In this document: positions 46,768 to 56,927 of the stretch, piece by piece
Numbering within the stretch: the stretch's first letter is position 1
Layout: each line of letters starts with the position of its first letter
Source of the DNA: Paenibacillus sp. TCA20
Lineage (GTDB): Bacteria > Bacillota > Bacilli > Paenibacillales > Paenibacillaceae
DNA: 64,000 bases
Direction of reading: 5' to 3'
Assembly (NCBI RefSeq): GCF_000732325.1
Contig: NZ_BBIW01000008.1
Coordinates: forward strand, 1 to 64,000
Made by a program: the position numbers and the translations under genes
Notes under the pieces: model-generated
The model's database searches: none
What the model was told of the DNA's origin: nothing
The model's input: only the letters and a program-made list of their open reading frames with translations

Positions 46768-47685
46768 TTGAAATTCCGCTGGAAAACAGCTGTATGGAGT
46801 CTGATCTATCTGCTTCTGTTATTATCACTGTTAACTCCTTTAACAGCGATTAGTGTGTTTCTGATTATTTTACCAGGGGTTATACTTTATACCTCATTAA
46901 ATTTGAAGTCATTCTTAGTACATGTTATACCCGTACTCTTGATTGGGCTAATCATAAGTCCGATTTATTTAATTTTCGGGATATTTTTCTTAATTCCAGC
47001 GATCGTAATCGGTCATTGTTATAAGAAGCAAAAGCCTGCCTTAAATACCTTAGTGCTTGGAACAGGCACAATCCTGGCTGAATTTTTGCTATTGCTCTTG
47101 ATCAGTACGACCTTGTTCCAGATTGATTTTTCTGAATATATTCGTGAAACGATTGAGTTTACGATGACACCGGTAACCGAATCGGGCGGTAACAACGCCT
47201 TGACGAATGGATTGGTAATGGATGAAGAAATGGCCGAGGCAGTGAGCAGCGCGACCGTTCAGATGATTCCTTTTGCGCTCATCGTCACTTCACTGGTTAT
47301 GGCTTCTCTAACCCATGTTATTGCTCGTCCTATTCTAGGCCGCATGGGAATCCGGGTGAACCGGCTCAAGCCAATCCGTGAGTGGAGACTACCGAAATCC
47401 CTGATATGGTACTATTTCTTGGGCATTATTCTTCAGCTGGTAGCTGGCAATACAGACAACGGCTTTCTGACGATGATTGCACTCAACTTCTCACCGCTGA
47501 TTAATTTCTGCTTCATGATTCAAGCCATCGGATTTTTCTTTTTTGCTGCACATGCGAGATCATGGCATCCGGTCATTCCGTATCTGCTCGCTGTTGCCAC
47601 GTTTCTGATTGGACCCATGCGGATTATCGGAATCATAGACCTTGCCTTCCCGCTCCGTGAAGCCATTTCGAAACCAAAACGATAG
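46768..47685 (+). CDS. yybS: DUF2232 membrane protein YybS
   Basis: A 305-aa integral membrane protein with about eight segments, matching the YybS/DUF2232 family that lies directly upstream of gdpP in Bacillales. Function unknown; the constant link to gdpP suggests an envelope or c-di-AMP connection. The start is TTG 46768 with AGAGGTG 6 bases upstream (an in-frame GTG at 46759 is inside that ribosome site). gdpP follows after 8 bases. Confidence 0.9.
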   Translation: MKFRWKTAVWSLIYLLLLLSLLTPLTAISVFLIILPGVILYTSLNLKSFLVHVIPVLLIGLIISPIYLIFGIFFLIPAIVIGHCYKKQKPALNTLVLGTGTILAEFLLLLLISTTLFQIDFSEYIRETIEFTMTPVTESGGNNALTNGLVMDEEMAEAVSSATVQMIPFALIVTSLVMASLTHVIARPILGRMGIRVNRLKPIREWRLPKSLIWYYFLGIILQLVAGNTDNGFLTMIALNFSPLINFCFMIQAIGFFFFAAHARSWHPVIPYLLAVATFLIGPMRIIGIIDLAFPLREAISKPKR

Positions 47686-47693
47686 GATGAACC

Positions 47694-49700
47694 ATGATGC
47701 CTAAATTTCTGTTAAAGCGTTGGCACGGTTATCAGACCGTCTGGGCGTTTGCTTTATTATTAATACTGGATGCATTTCTGGTTGCATATAACTGGCCGCT
47801 GGGTCTGGTTTGCTTCGTTCTTATCGCTGTACTCGGATTTATCATGGTCAAGAAAGAGTTCGTATTTCGAAGAGAACTGGTCGATTACATGGGCAGTCTG
47901 AATCTTCGGATCAAAAGAGTTGAAGGCGAAGTGTCTGCGAGCATTCCGCTTGGCATCGTGCTGTACAGTGAGGACCGTTCGATTGAATGGCATAATCCTT
48001 ATGTATCCAGAATGTTTGAAGAGAAGACGCTGATCGGGAGTGAACTGACTTCTTTTTTTCCGCAGCTTCCATTCAAGCAGAAGGATAAGAAGGATGGCAG
48101 CAAGGAAAATGTGCATGGGAACGCTCATGAAATCAGATTTGAGTATCAAACGCTGGATCGGGTGTATGAGCTATTTCATTATCCCGAGGAACGGCTCATT
48201 TACATTTATGAGATAACAGAGCTCGCTACCTTGCGAGAGAAATACGAGAATGAGAAGATTGCACTAGGCATCATCATGCTCGATAATCTGGATGAAGCAT
48301 CGCAGGGGATGGATGATCAGCAGCGTACAGCACTCATTGCCCGTGTTGCCAGTGAGATTACAGCTTGGGCTAAGGATTATCATATCTATCTAAGAAGATT
48401 ATCGTCCGAACGATACCTTATGGTGCTTCATTACAGCTCACTTCAGCAGCTGGAGATGAGCAGATTTGTTATATTGGACAATATCCGGGAGATGACCGCA
48501 GATCTGAAGGTACCGATGACGCTGAGTGTGGGACTCGCCTTTGGATCAGAGAATATCCGGGAGCTGGGTGAACTGGCCCAGTCGTCCCTTGATATGGCAC
48601 TTGGCCGGGGCGGGGATCAGGCAGCGGTGAAGGCGGGACAGCGTCTTTCTTTTTACGGCGGTAAGACCAATGCAGTGGAGAAGAGAACCCGGGTCAGAGC
48701 CAGAGTGATTGCCCATGCCCTGCGTGATTTGATGCAGGAGAGCGATCGCGTCTTCATCATGGGGCACAAAATGCCAGATATGGATGCGATCGGTGCTTCC
48801 ATTGGACTATGGAAAGCTGCTAATCTATATCATGTAGAGTGCTATATTGTGCTCGATTCTTCCAATCCATCCATCGATCGTTTGATGGAGCAGGTGAAGA
48901 AGGATGAGCGGCTGATGGAGGCATTTATTCTGCCTGAGGAAGCTATGCAGATGATGACCGAGCATAGCCTGCTCGTTGTCGTGGATACACATAAGGCCTC
49001 CATGACCATTGAGCCGAAGCTGGTGGATTCCATTTCCAGAGTTGTTGTGGTGGATCATCACCGCAGAGGCGAGGAATTTATTAATGATGCTGTGCTGATC
49101 TATCTGGAGCCGTATGCTTCATCGGCAGCAGAACTGGTCACAGAGCTGCTGCAGTATATTCATGATAAGCTGCAGCTCACTCCACTTGAGGCAACGGCAT
49201 TACTGGCAGGAATTACGGTGGATACGAAGCATTTTGCCATGCACACCGGTTCAAGAACGTTTGAGGCGGCAGGATACTTGCGTAGAAACGGTGCGGACTC
49301 CATGCTGGTTCAGCGGCTGCTGAAGGAAGATTTACAGGAATATATTGCGAAAGCAGAAATCATAAAACATGCTAAAATGATGTATGGGCATATTGCGGTC
49401 GCTGTGACAGAGCCGGGACAGGTGATCCCGCAGCTTCTGATTGCACAGGTAGCCGACTCGCTGCTCAACATGACGGATGTCGTTGCTTCATTTGTTGTCA
49501 GTGAACGGCCGGACGGCGTAATTGGTATTAGTGCCCGTTCACTTGGTAAGATGAATGTACAGGTTGTCATGGAACGCTTGGGGGGCGGAGGTCATTTGAC
49601 CAATGCTGCCGTACAGCTGGAAATGTCAATTGGGGAAGCAGAAGAAAAATTGCTGGAAGTATTGGCTGAAATCGAGAAGGAAGAGGGGTTGTTCGAATGA
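47694..49700 (+). CDS. gdpP: Cyclic-di-AMP phosphodiesterase GdpP
   Basis: A 668-aa membrane enzyme that degrades c-di-AMP. Two membrane segments at the N-terminus (residues ~13-50), a PAS-like domain (residues ~75-160, [23 protein letters not shown]), a degenerate GGDEF domain (residues ~175-305; [18 protein letters not shown] replaces GGDEF), and a DHH/DHHA1 unit with [36 protein letters not shown] and [10 protein letters not shown], which supply the metal ligands. The ATGA overlap with rplI (49697) couples them. Confidence 0.96.
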   Translation: MMPKFLLKRWHGYQTVWAFALLLILDAFLVAYNWPLGLVCFVLIAVLGFIMVKKEFVFRRELVDYMGSLNLRIKRVEGEVSASIPLGIVLYSEDRSIEWHNPYVSRMFEEKTLIGSELTSFFPQLPFKQKDKKDGSKENVHGNAHEIRFEYQTLDRVYELFHYPEERLIYIYEITELATLREKYENEKIALGIIMLDNLDEASQGMDDQQRTALIARVASEITAWAKDYHIYLRRLSSERYLMVLHYSSLQQLEMSRFVILDNIREMTADLKVPMTLSVGLAFGSENIRELGELAQSSLDMALGRGGDQAAVKAGQRLSFYGGKTNAVEKRTRVRARVIAHALRDLMQESDRVFIMGHKMPDMDAIGASIGLWKAANLYHVECYIVLDSSNPSIDRLMEQVKKDERLMEAFILPEEAMQMMTEHSLLVVVDTHKASMTIEPKLVDSISRVVVVDHHRRGEEFINDAVLIYLEPYASSAAELVTELLQYIHDKLQLTPLEATALLAGITVDTKHFAMHTGSRTFEAAGYLRRNGADSMLVQRLLKEDLQEYIAKAEIIKHAKMMYGHIAVAVTEPGQVIPQLLIAQVADSLLNMTDVVASFVVSERPDGVIGISARSLGKMNVQVVMERLGGGGHLTNAAVQLEMSIGEAEEKLLEVLAEIEKEEGLFE

Positions 49701-50140
49701 AAGTCATTTTTATAAAAGATGTAAAAGGTCAAGGTAAAAAAGGTCAAGTTAAAGAGGTATCCGAAGGATACGCTTCTAACTTTTTGCTGCCAAGAGGTTT
49801 AGCACGTGCGGCTACGGATGGCAATATGAAAACACTAGAGAACCAGAACGCGGCTGAAGAGAAGCGCAAGCAGCAGGAGAAGGACGATGCAGCAGCACTG
49901 GGCAAGAAGCTTGAAGAGGCAACCATCGTGCTGAAGGCGAAAGCCGGAGAAGGCGGACGTCTATTCGGAGCAATTACGAGCAAGCAGATCGCAGAAGCAC
50001 TTGCCGGGCAAGGCTTTAAAGTGGATAAACGCAAAATTGAACTGGACGAGCCAATCCGTAACTTGGGAGTGACTCAGGTTCCGGTTAAGCTCCACCCTGA
50101 TGTCAAAGCTACGCTCAAGGTCCAAGTAACGGAGGAATAG
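49697..50140 (+). CDS. rplI: 50S ribosomal protein L9
   Basis: A 147-aa protein with [36 protein letters not shown], the L9 N-terminal signature, then a long helix and the C-terminal domain ([18 protein letters not shown]). The ATG overlaps the gdpP stop by 4 bases; the helicase gene starts 1 base after its own stop. This gdpP-rplI-dnaB order is conserved. Confidence 0.98.
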   Translation: MKVIFIKDVKGQGKKGQVKEVSEGYASNFLLPRGLARAATDGNMKTLENQNAAEEKRKQQEKDDAAALGKKLEEATIVLKAKAGEGGRLFGAITSKQIAEALAGQGFKVDKRKIELDEPIRNLGVTQVPVKLHPDVKATLKVQVTEE

Positions 50141-50141
50141 G

Positions 50142-51503
50142 ATGGGCGGCGAGATTTATTTTGATCGTGTTCCGCCGCAAAACCTGGAAGCCGAGCAAGC
50201 GGTTCTAGGTGCAATTCTTATTCAATCGGAAGCACTCATCACTTCGATGGAGCGAGTGACAACCGATGATTTCTACGACAAGCCCCATCAGCTGATCTAT
50301 GAAGCAATGATTGAGCTTGGAGAAGGCAATCAGCCCATTGATCTTATTACACTGACCTCTCTCCTGCAGGATAAAGGGCAGCTTGATGAGATCGGCGGGG
50401 TAACCTATTTGGCCAAGCTGGCACATGCGGTGCCGACCGCAGCCAATGTTGATTATTATGCACAGATCATCGAGGAAAAATCGATGCTGCGCAGACTCAT
50501 TCGCACAGCGACGCAGATCGTTAGCGAAGGCTATGCCGGCGGCGAAGACGTATCCGGCATGCTCAGCGATGCAGAGCGGCGTATTCTGGAGATCTCGAAC
50601 CGGCGCTCAAGCAGCGGGTTCATCGCCATTCGTGATGTCGTCATGGAGGTCTTCGAGAAGGTAGAGTCACTGTATCAGAACAAGGGGAATACGACAGGAA
50701 TTCCTTCGGGCTTCGTTGATCTGGACAAGATGACAAGCGGATTCCAGCGGAATGATCTTATTATTGTGGCTGCCCGTCCTTCGGTAGGGAAGACGGCATT
50801 TGCACTGAACATTGCTCAGAACGTAGCGGTTAGAGCGAACGAGACCGTAGCGATCTTCAGTCTTGAGATGTCCGCTGCACAGCTGGTACAGCGTATGATC
50901 TGTGCGGAAGCCAATCTCGATGCTGGCGTGATGCGGAACGGGGAGTTCAAAAGTGATGACGACTGGTCCAAGCTGACCATGGGCATCGCTGCTCTGTCAG
51001 AAGCCGAAATTTATATTGATGATACACCAGGGATTACTGTGGCTGATATTCGTGCCAAATGCCGCCGTCTGAAGAAGGAAAAAGGGCTCGGGATGATCGT
51101 CATCGACTACCTGCAGCTGATTCAGGGACGGGGCAAGGCCGGCGAGAACCGGCAGCAGGAAGTATCAGAGATCTCTCGTACGCTCAAGCAGATTGCACGG
51201 GAGCTAGACGTTCCGGTCATTGCTCTGTCACAGCTCAGCCGGGGTGTCGAGCAGCGCCAAGATAAACGGCCGATGATGAGTGACCTTCGGGAATCCGGTT
51301 CAATCGAGCAGGATGCCGATATTGTAGCCTTCTTGTATCGTGATGATTACTACAATCAGGAGACGGAGAAGAAGAATATCATTGAGATTATTATAGCCAA
51401 GCAGCGTAATGGTCCCGTGGGCACTGTCGAGCTGGTCTTCTTGAAGAACTTCAATAAATTCGTTAATTATGAACGTGTGCATTCGGATGCCTTTGCCGGG
51501 TGA
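50142..51503 (+). CDS. dnaB: Replicative DNA helicase (DnaB-type, DnaC of B. subtilis)
   Basis: A 453-aa hexameric helicase. The N-terminal domain starts VPPQNLEAEQAVLGAIL; the RecA-like domain has Walker A ARPSVGKTAFALNIA, Walker B MIVIDYLQLI, and the loop QLSRGVEQRQDKRPMMSDLRESGSIEQDAD. It unwinds DNA ahead of the fork after loading at oriC. ACGGAGGAATAGG precedes ATG. The gene symbol is dnaC in B. subtilis. Confidence 0.97.
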   Translation: MGGEIYFDRVPPQNLEAEQAVLGAILIQSEALITSMERVTTDDFYDKPHQLIYEAMIELGEGNQPIDLITLTSLLQDKGQLDEIGGVTYLAKLAHAVPTAANVDYYAQIIEEKSMLRRLIRTATQIVSEGYAGGEDVSGMLSDAERRILEISNRRSSSGFIAIRDVVMEVFEKVESLYQNKGNTTGIPSGFVDLDKMTSGFQRNDLIIVAARPSVGKTAFALNIAQNVAVRANETVAIFSLEMSAAQLVQRMICAEANLDAGVMRNGEFKSDDDWSKLTMGIAALSEAEIYIDDTPGITVADIRAKCRRLKKEKGLGMIVIDYLQLIQGRGKAGENRQQEVSEISRTLKQIARELDVPVIALSQLSRGVEQRQDKRPMMSDLRESGSIEQDADIVAFLYRDDYYNQETEKKNIIEIIIAKQRNGPVGTVELVFLKNFNKFVNYERVHSDAFAG

Positions 51504-51530
51504 CATGCATTCTTATCTATAAGTATATCC

Positions 51531-51573
51531 ATCCACTTCTCGCGTGCTGAATGCACCGGGCAGTGGATTTTTT
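51531..51573 (+). terminator. Helicase gene terminator
   Basis: ATCCACT / AGTGGAT stem enclosing a GC-rich interior, followed by TTTTTC; 27 bp past the stop. Confidence 0.8.
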
Positions 51574-51597
51574 CATTTTCAGCCAAGTTGCTCAGCA

Positions 51598-51641
51598 AAT
51601 CCCGAACGATAAATTTTACTTATAATTTAATGTTCGCTTTT
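51598..51641 (+). promoter_or_regulatory. PurR operator: two inverted PurBoxes upstream of purA
   Basis: PurBox 2 (51629-51641) reads AAAAGCGAACATT on the minus strand and fits the consensus AWWWNCGAACNWT fully. PurBox 1 (51598-51610), AATCCCGAACGAT, fits except at one position. They are inverted and 18 bp apart, the arrangement bound by PurR. They lie just upstream of the -35, as expected for PRPP-relieved repression of purA. Confidence 0.8.
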
Positions 51642-51645
51642 TTAT

Positions 51646-51674
51646 TTGACTTTGATAGGAGTGACTGGTACACT
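51646..51674 (+). promoter_or_regulatory. purA promoter
   Basis: -35 TTGACT (51646-51651), 17-bp spacer, -10 TACACT (51669-51674). Start near 51681, leaving a leader of about 240 nt. I saw no purine-riboswitch core in that leader; a hairpin-prone GGACATTCGAATGTC lies at about 51792-51806. Confidence 0.7.
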
Positions 51675-51830
51675 TGAATTGCTGCTTTTTGTGGCAAACC
51701 TTACAGCAACAGTCATGTCCAGATGGAATGGCGATTAAGGTAGGGCTTTTTGCCGTGATATGAGGGCAGTTCGTGATCTTGTGAAATCTAGGACATTCGA
51801 ATGTCTGTGAGAGCTGCAGTTATGAAGTAG

Positions 51831-53207
<1,377 letters not shown>

Positions 53208-53243
53208 TCTATAGACAACTGTTAACTTCATATTGATATCCAT

Positions 53244-53284
53244 AACCCTCTTCCCTTCTAGTATAGAAAGGATGGGGGTTTTTT
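53244..53284 (+). terminator. purA terminator
   Basis: AACCC...TTCTA, loop GTA, TAGAA...GGGTT with internal mismatches and a T6 run, 37 bp past the stop. Confidence 0.8.
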
Positions 53285-53489
53285 GGTGTTCTTATCGGAA
53301 CCAAGCGTAATACTGCTGTGAAAATATGAAAATTCGAAGGATAGAATCAAGAGAATTACGTCAATACTGAGTCTATAGCCTTCTTCGGGATGAATCAGAC
53401 AACGTAAAATTAACGATGGACTGAATCATCCAGCTCATCTGCTAGATTAGGCGGCGAAGAGGGAGATCGATAGGAGGAGGCGTAAACGA

Positions 53490-54260
53490 ATGAAATGGCT
53501 GAAATGGACGGGGCAGCTCCTGCTGACAGTCATCCTGGTGAGCACCCTGACCCTGCTGACAACAGGACTAATCGTGCAATCTTATATCTCATCACTGCTG
53601 GCTAGCTTCAACATTACCTGGGAAGGAGCGCCGAACAATCTTGCCGCGGTGTTTCAAGGTGCGCTGGGCATGAATCAGACAGCGAACACCTCCGAGAGCG
53701 CAGAGTCTAATTCTGAAACCGCATCTGGCAGCAATATGAACTCAGATCAATCCATGAATGGAACGGGTGACGAAGCGGATTCGGGTGCTAATGCAAATGA
53801 TGAAACGAGTCAAACAGGCGAAACGGATCCAAGTCAGGATGATCCTAACAATCCGGAGTCAAACAACGAGGAGGGAGTAAGCAGCGAAGCAGACAGTGAA
53901 GCTTCTGATGGAGGGGAATCAACAGGCGGTCCGTCCGGAAGCTCAGTGGACAGTTCGTCAGAGACTCCTTCCTCAAGCACAACAGAAGAGGGAGCTGAGG
54001 CAGGCACTACTGAAGCGGATGATCAGATTGTCATCACACCAGAGGACATTACAGATCAGAAGGACTCCATCTCTACCGAGGATAAGACAGCGGTATTCGA
54101 GCTCCTTATGAATAAGATTCCTGCCGATGAGATGCAGAAGATCTCTAGTACGATGGAAGGCGGCTTGACGGAAACAGAGCTGCAGGACATGGAGCAAGTG
54201 ATTGCAAAATATTTAACAGAGGAAGAATATAATGAGCTGATGGCCGTATTGACACCCTAA
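53490..54260 (+). CDS. Unidentified membrane-anchored Ser/Thr/acid-rich protein
   Basis: A 256-aa protein I do not recognise. One N-terminal membrane segment (residues ~9-31, LLLTVILVSTLTLLTTGLIVQ), a short region (SYISSLLASFNITWEGAPNNLAAVFQ), then residues ~65-185 of very low complexity rich in Ser, Glu, Asp, Asn, Thr and Gly, and a folded-looking helical C-terminus (VFELLMNKIPADEMQKIS...ELQDMEQVIAKYLTEEEYNELMAVL). A surface-exposed, flexible linker protein anchored in the membrane is likely. CGATAGGAGGAGGCGTAAACGA includes a strong ribosome site. It stands alone between purA and the M23 peptidase. Confidence 0.75.
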   Translation: MKWLKWTGQLLLTVILVSTLTLLTTGLIVQSYISSLLASFNITWEGAPNNLAAVFQGALGMNQTANTSESAESNSETASGSNMNSDQSMNGTGDEADSGANANDETSQTGETDPSQDDPNNPESNNEEGVSSEADSEASDGGESTGGPSGSSVDSSSETPSSSTTEEGAEAGTTEADDQIVITPEDITDQKDSISTEDKTAVFELLMNKIPADEMQKISSTMEGGLTETELQDMEQVIAKYLTEEEYNELMAVLTP

Positions 54261-54274
54261 AGGAAAGTTCAGGA

Positions 54275-54298
54275 AACCCGCGTTTTGCGCGGGTTTTT
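54275..54298 (+). terminator. Terminator of the unidentified membrane protein gene
   Basis: AACCCGCG, loop TTTTG, CGCGGGTT then TTT. A perfect 8-bp stem 15 bp after the stop. The following 54299-54558 has no gene; it contains AAAAGGTT/AACCTTTT at 54357-54393 but no recognised riboswitch. Confidence 0.92.
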
Positions 54299-54558
54299 GG
54301 TATGTTTTGGTGAGTTGATCTAGTACTTCCGGCTGTGGTAAAGTAAACAAGTAAGCAAAAGGTTAAATTTTTGATACTATTTAGCAACCTTTTCTTCATA
54401 TATCTAAGTAATCAAAGCGATAAGTGAGGACCAAACGTACAATCATACATATCGTTTACCGCTTGGATTGAAACTATGAATAAAATGGCTCATAAGTGAT
54501 GCAATGGAGAGCAATAATATAGCTTGAACTTTTATAGGGCAGAGAAAAGGAGAAAATC

Positions 54559-56037
54559 ATGAGCAGTATGAAAGACAACATGAAGAGCTCTGACAACTCG
54601 TTACCGAAAAAGGAGTTATCTAAGCCACGCAAATGGCTTCTTGTAACGGCGGCAGGACTATTTGTTACCATGTCAGCAGGGTTTGCGAGTGAGACGTATG
54701 TAACTGCGAATACGATCCCTTATTACAATGTATATGTTAAGGGAGAGCATATCGGAGCGATCAAGAGCGAGAACGAAATTGCGAAGCTGTATGAGAGCAA
54801 GACAGAGCAGCTTCAGCAGCAATATCCAGATGCTCTTATGCAGCTGGACATCAGTGGTGTTGAGCTTAAGGAAGAGCAGGCATATAAGCCTGAGATCGAC
54901 AGCGAAGCCACACTTGGCAAGCTGGACGGATTACTGACCGGTTATGCGGAAGGTGTTAAGCTTAAGATTGATGGTAAAATGATCGGAATTGTTAAAGACC
55001 AGAAAACAGCGGATCAAGTCATCCAGAATGTTAAAAATAAATATATTACAGCTGAGGAAGAAGCGGCTCAGCCGGCTTCCAAGATCAGAACGGTTGCTGC
55101 GCTATCTTCCAATAGTTCACAAGCTTCAGAGGAAGAGCAGGTCAGCCTTGAATCCGTCGAGCTTGAAGAGCAGGTCGTGCTTACTGAAGTGAAGACTGAT
55201 CCGAGTAAGATCCTCTCCAGTGAGGAAGCCATCGAACGACTGACCGAGGGACAGGAGCAGGAGACGGTATATGTGGTGAAGGAGGGAGATACGCTGAGTT
55301 ATATCGCCCAGCATCACAACACAACGATTGCTGCTCTCAAGCAGCTGAATCCTGAGCTTGAAGAAGACAGTCTACGGATCGGAGACGAGCTCACGCTCGT
55401 GCTTCCTAAGCCTCCGCTTACGGTAACGACGGTCGAGACGGTTGTCGAAGAGATTGAGACTGAACCTCAGGTGGAGATTCGTGAGACAGACGAACTGAAG
55501 TCAGGTGTTACCAAGGTCGTACGGGAAGGTCAGACCGGGCTTAAGCAGGTCGAGTTTCGGATTACCAAAGAAAATGGTGAAGTCGTAAAAGAGGAATGGC
55601 TCGGGCAGGAAGTAATTGAGGCTTCGGTATCTAAAGTCGTTCTCCAGGGAACGAAGGTGACGGGTGAAGGCAGCGGTATCTTCAAGTGGCCTGTAGCCAA
55701 TGCAACGATCACCAGCGGATTTGGTGAGCGCTGGGGCAAGCAGCACAAAGGAATTGATCTCGTGGGTAACCGATCCATTACCGCTTCTGATGAAGGTGTT
55801 GTGACCTTTGCAGGACAACAAAGCGGATATGGCAACGTCATTATTATTAATCATCGTAATGGATATGAAACGGTATATGGTCATCTGGACAGCATCGGTG
55901 TCAAAGAAGGACAGATTGTTGACCAAGGCCAAAGCATTGGGATAATGGGGAATACGGGACGCTCTACAGGTACACATCTTCACTTTGAAATCAAGAAGAA
56001 TAGTGTAGCGCAAAATCCGATGAAATATCTCCCTTAA
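54559..56037 (+). CDS. LysM-G5-M23 cell-wall peptidase
   Basis: A 492-aa envelope protein. Residues ~27-47 form an N-terminal signal/membrane segment; ~50-210 is a variable region; a LysM domain follows (YVVKEGDTLSYIAQHHNTTIAALKQLNPEL, about 238-275), then a G5-like domain (VEIRETDELKSGVTKVVREGQTG...) and a C-terminal M23 (LytM) domain with SGFGERWGKQHKGIDLVG, YGNVIIINHRNGYETVYGHL and GTHLHFEI, in which the zinc His/Asp and the HxH are intact. It would cut or regulate peptidoglycan crosslinks. Located next to walRK, which controls such hydrolases. AAAAGGAGAAAATC precedes ATG. Confidence 0.93.
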   Translation: MSSMKDNMKSSDNSLPKKELSKPRKWLLVTAAGLFVTMSAGFASETYVTANTIPYYNVYVKGEHIGAIKSENEIAKLYESKTEQLQQQYPDALMQLDISGVELKEEQAYKPEIDSEATLGKLDGLLTGYAEGVKLKIDGKMIGIVKDQKTADQVIQNVKNKYITAEEEAAQPASKIRTVAALSSNSSQASEEEQVSLESVELEEQVVLTEVKTDPSKILSSEEAIERLTEGQEQETVYVVKEGDTLSYIAQHHNTTIAALKQLNPELEEDSLRIGDELTLVLPKPPLTVTTVETVVEEIETEPQVEIRETDELKSGVTKVVREGQTGLKQVEFRITKENGEVVKEEWLGQEVIEASVSKVVLQGTKVTGEGSGIFKWPVANATITSGFGERWGKQHKGIDLVGNRSITASDEGVVTFAGQQSGYGNVIIINHRNGYETVYGHLDSIGVKEGQIVDQGQSIGIMGNTGRSTGTHLHFEIKKNSVAQNPMKYLP

Positions 56038-56043
56038 AATAGG

Positions 56044-56079
56044 AAAGCATGATCTGTATAGGCAGATCATGCTTTTTTG
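56044..56079 (+). terminator. M23 peptidase gene terminator
   Basis: A perfect 13-bp stem AAAGCATGATCTG / CAGATCATGCTTT with six T, starting 7 bp after the stop. Confidence 0.93.
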
Positions 56080-56201
56080 TCGAGCGGATGAAAGAGCTCT
56101 TTTCACCTAGTGAAGTTGCCAGTTTAGGTATGTTAGAATGAGTATACGATTATAAAAAAAGGCAGTTATAGAAGACGCAAAATCAAAGGTGGGGCGAACG
56201 G

Positions 56202-56927
56202 ATGCAGGGAAAGATTCTAGTGGTCGATGACGAACAGCCGATTGCAGATATCCTGAAATTTAATTTAGAGAAAGAAGGATACGAGGTTATCTGTGCATTT
56301 GACGGTATTCAAGCAGTGGAGCTCGCTCTATCCGACAGACCGGATTTGATCCTGCTTGATCTGATGCTCCCCGGCAAGGATGGAATGGATGTATGCCGGG
56401 AAGTTCGAGCTCAGCTGGAAACCCGGATTATTATGCTCACAGCAAAGGACTCCGAGATTGATAAAGTGCTTGGGCTTGAGCTCGGAGCAGACGACTACGT
56501 GACGAAGCCGTTCAGCACACGTGAGCTGCTTGCAAGAGTTAAGGCACAGATGCGAAGACAGCAGAAGTCAGAGACAGCAGCAGAGCCTCCACAGACTGAG
56601 GAAGAAGCACAGGGACTGAAGCTGCACGATCTTTATTTTGATACAGATATGTATACCGCCTACAGGAATGGACAAGCTCTTGATCTTACGCATCGAGAGT
56701 ATGAGCTGCTCTATTATATGGCGAAGAATGCAGGCAAGGTCATGACTAGGGAGCATTTGCTTCAGGCCGTATGGGGGTTTGAATACTTTGGCGATGTCCG
56801 CACAGTGGATGTGACGATCCGAAGGCTGCGGGAGAAGATTGAAGAGAATCCGAGCAAACCGGAAACGATTGTTACCCGCCGAGGACTGGGGTACTTGATT
56901 CGGGGATCGAAGAACGGGGTCTTGTAG
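56202..56927 (+). CDS. walR: Response regulator WalR (YycF)
   Basis: A 241-aa OmpR-type regulator. Receiver: [12 protein letters not shown], phospho-acceptor Asp53 in [11 protein letters not shown], the Thr/Lys switch TAKDSEIDK and [13 protein letters not shown]-binding winged helix: [30 protein letters not shown] and [16 protein letters not shown]. It controls cell-wall hydrolases with WalK. AAAGGTGGGGCGAACG precedes ATG. The stop touches the walK start (no gap). Confidence 0.97.
   Translation: MQGKILVVDDEQPIADILKFNLEKEGYEVICAFDGIQAVELALSDRPDLILLDLMLPGKDGMDVCREVRAQLETRIIMLTAKDSEIDKVLGLELGADDYVTKPFSTRELLARVKAQMRRQQKSETAAEPPQTEEEAQGLKLHDLYFDTDMYTAYRNGQALDLTHREYELLYYMAKNAGKVMTREHLLQAVWGFEYFGDVRTVDVTIRRLREKIEENPSKPETIVTRRGLGYLIRGSKNGVL

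Noticed and set aside
54299..54558. c-di-AMP (ydaO-type) riboswitch ahead of the M23 peptidase gene
   Set aside because: Such riboswitches often precede wall-peptidase genes, but none of the conserved core segments could be found here.
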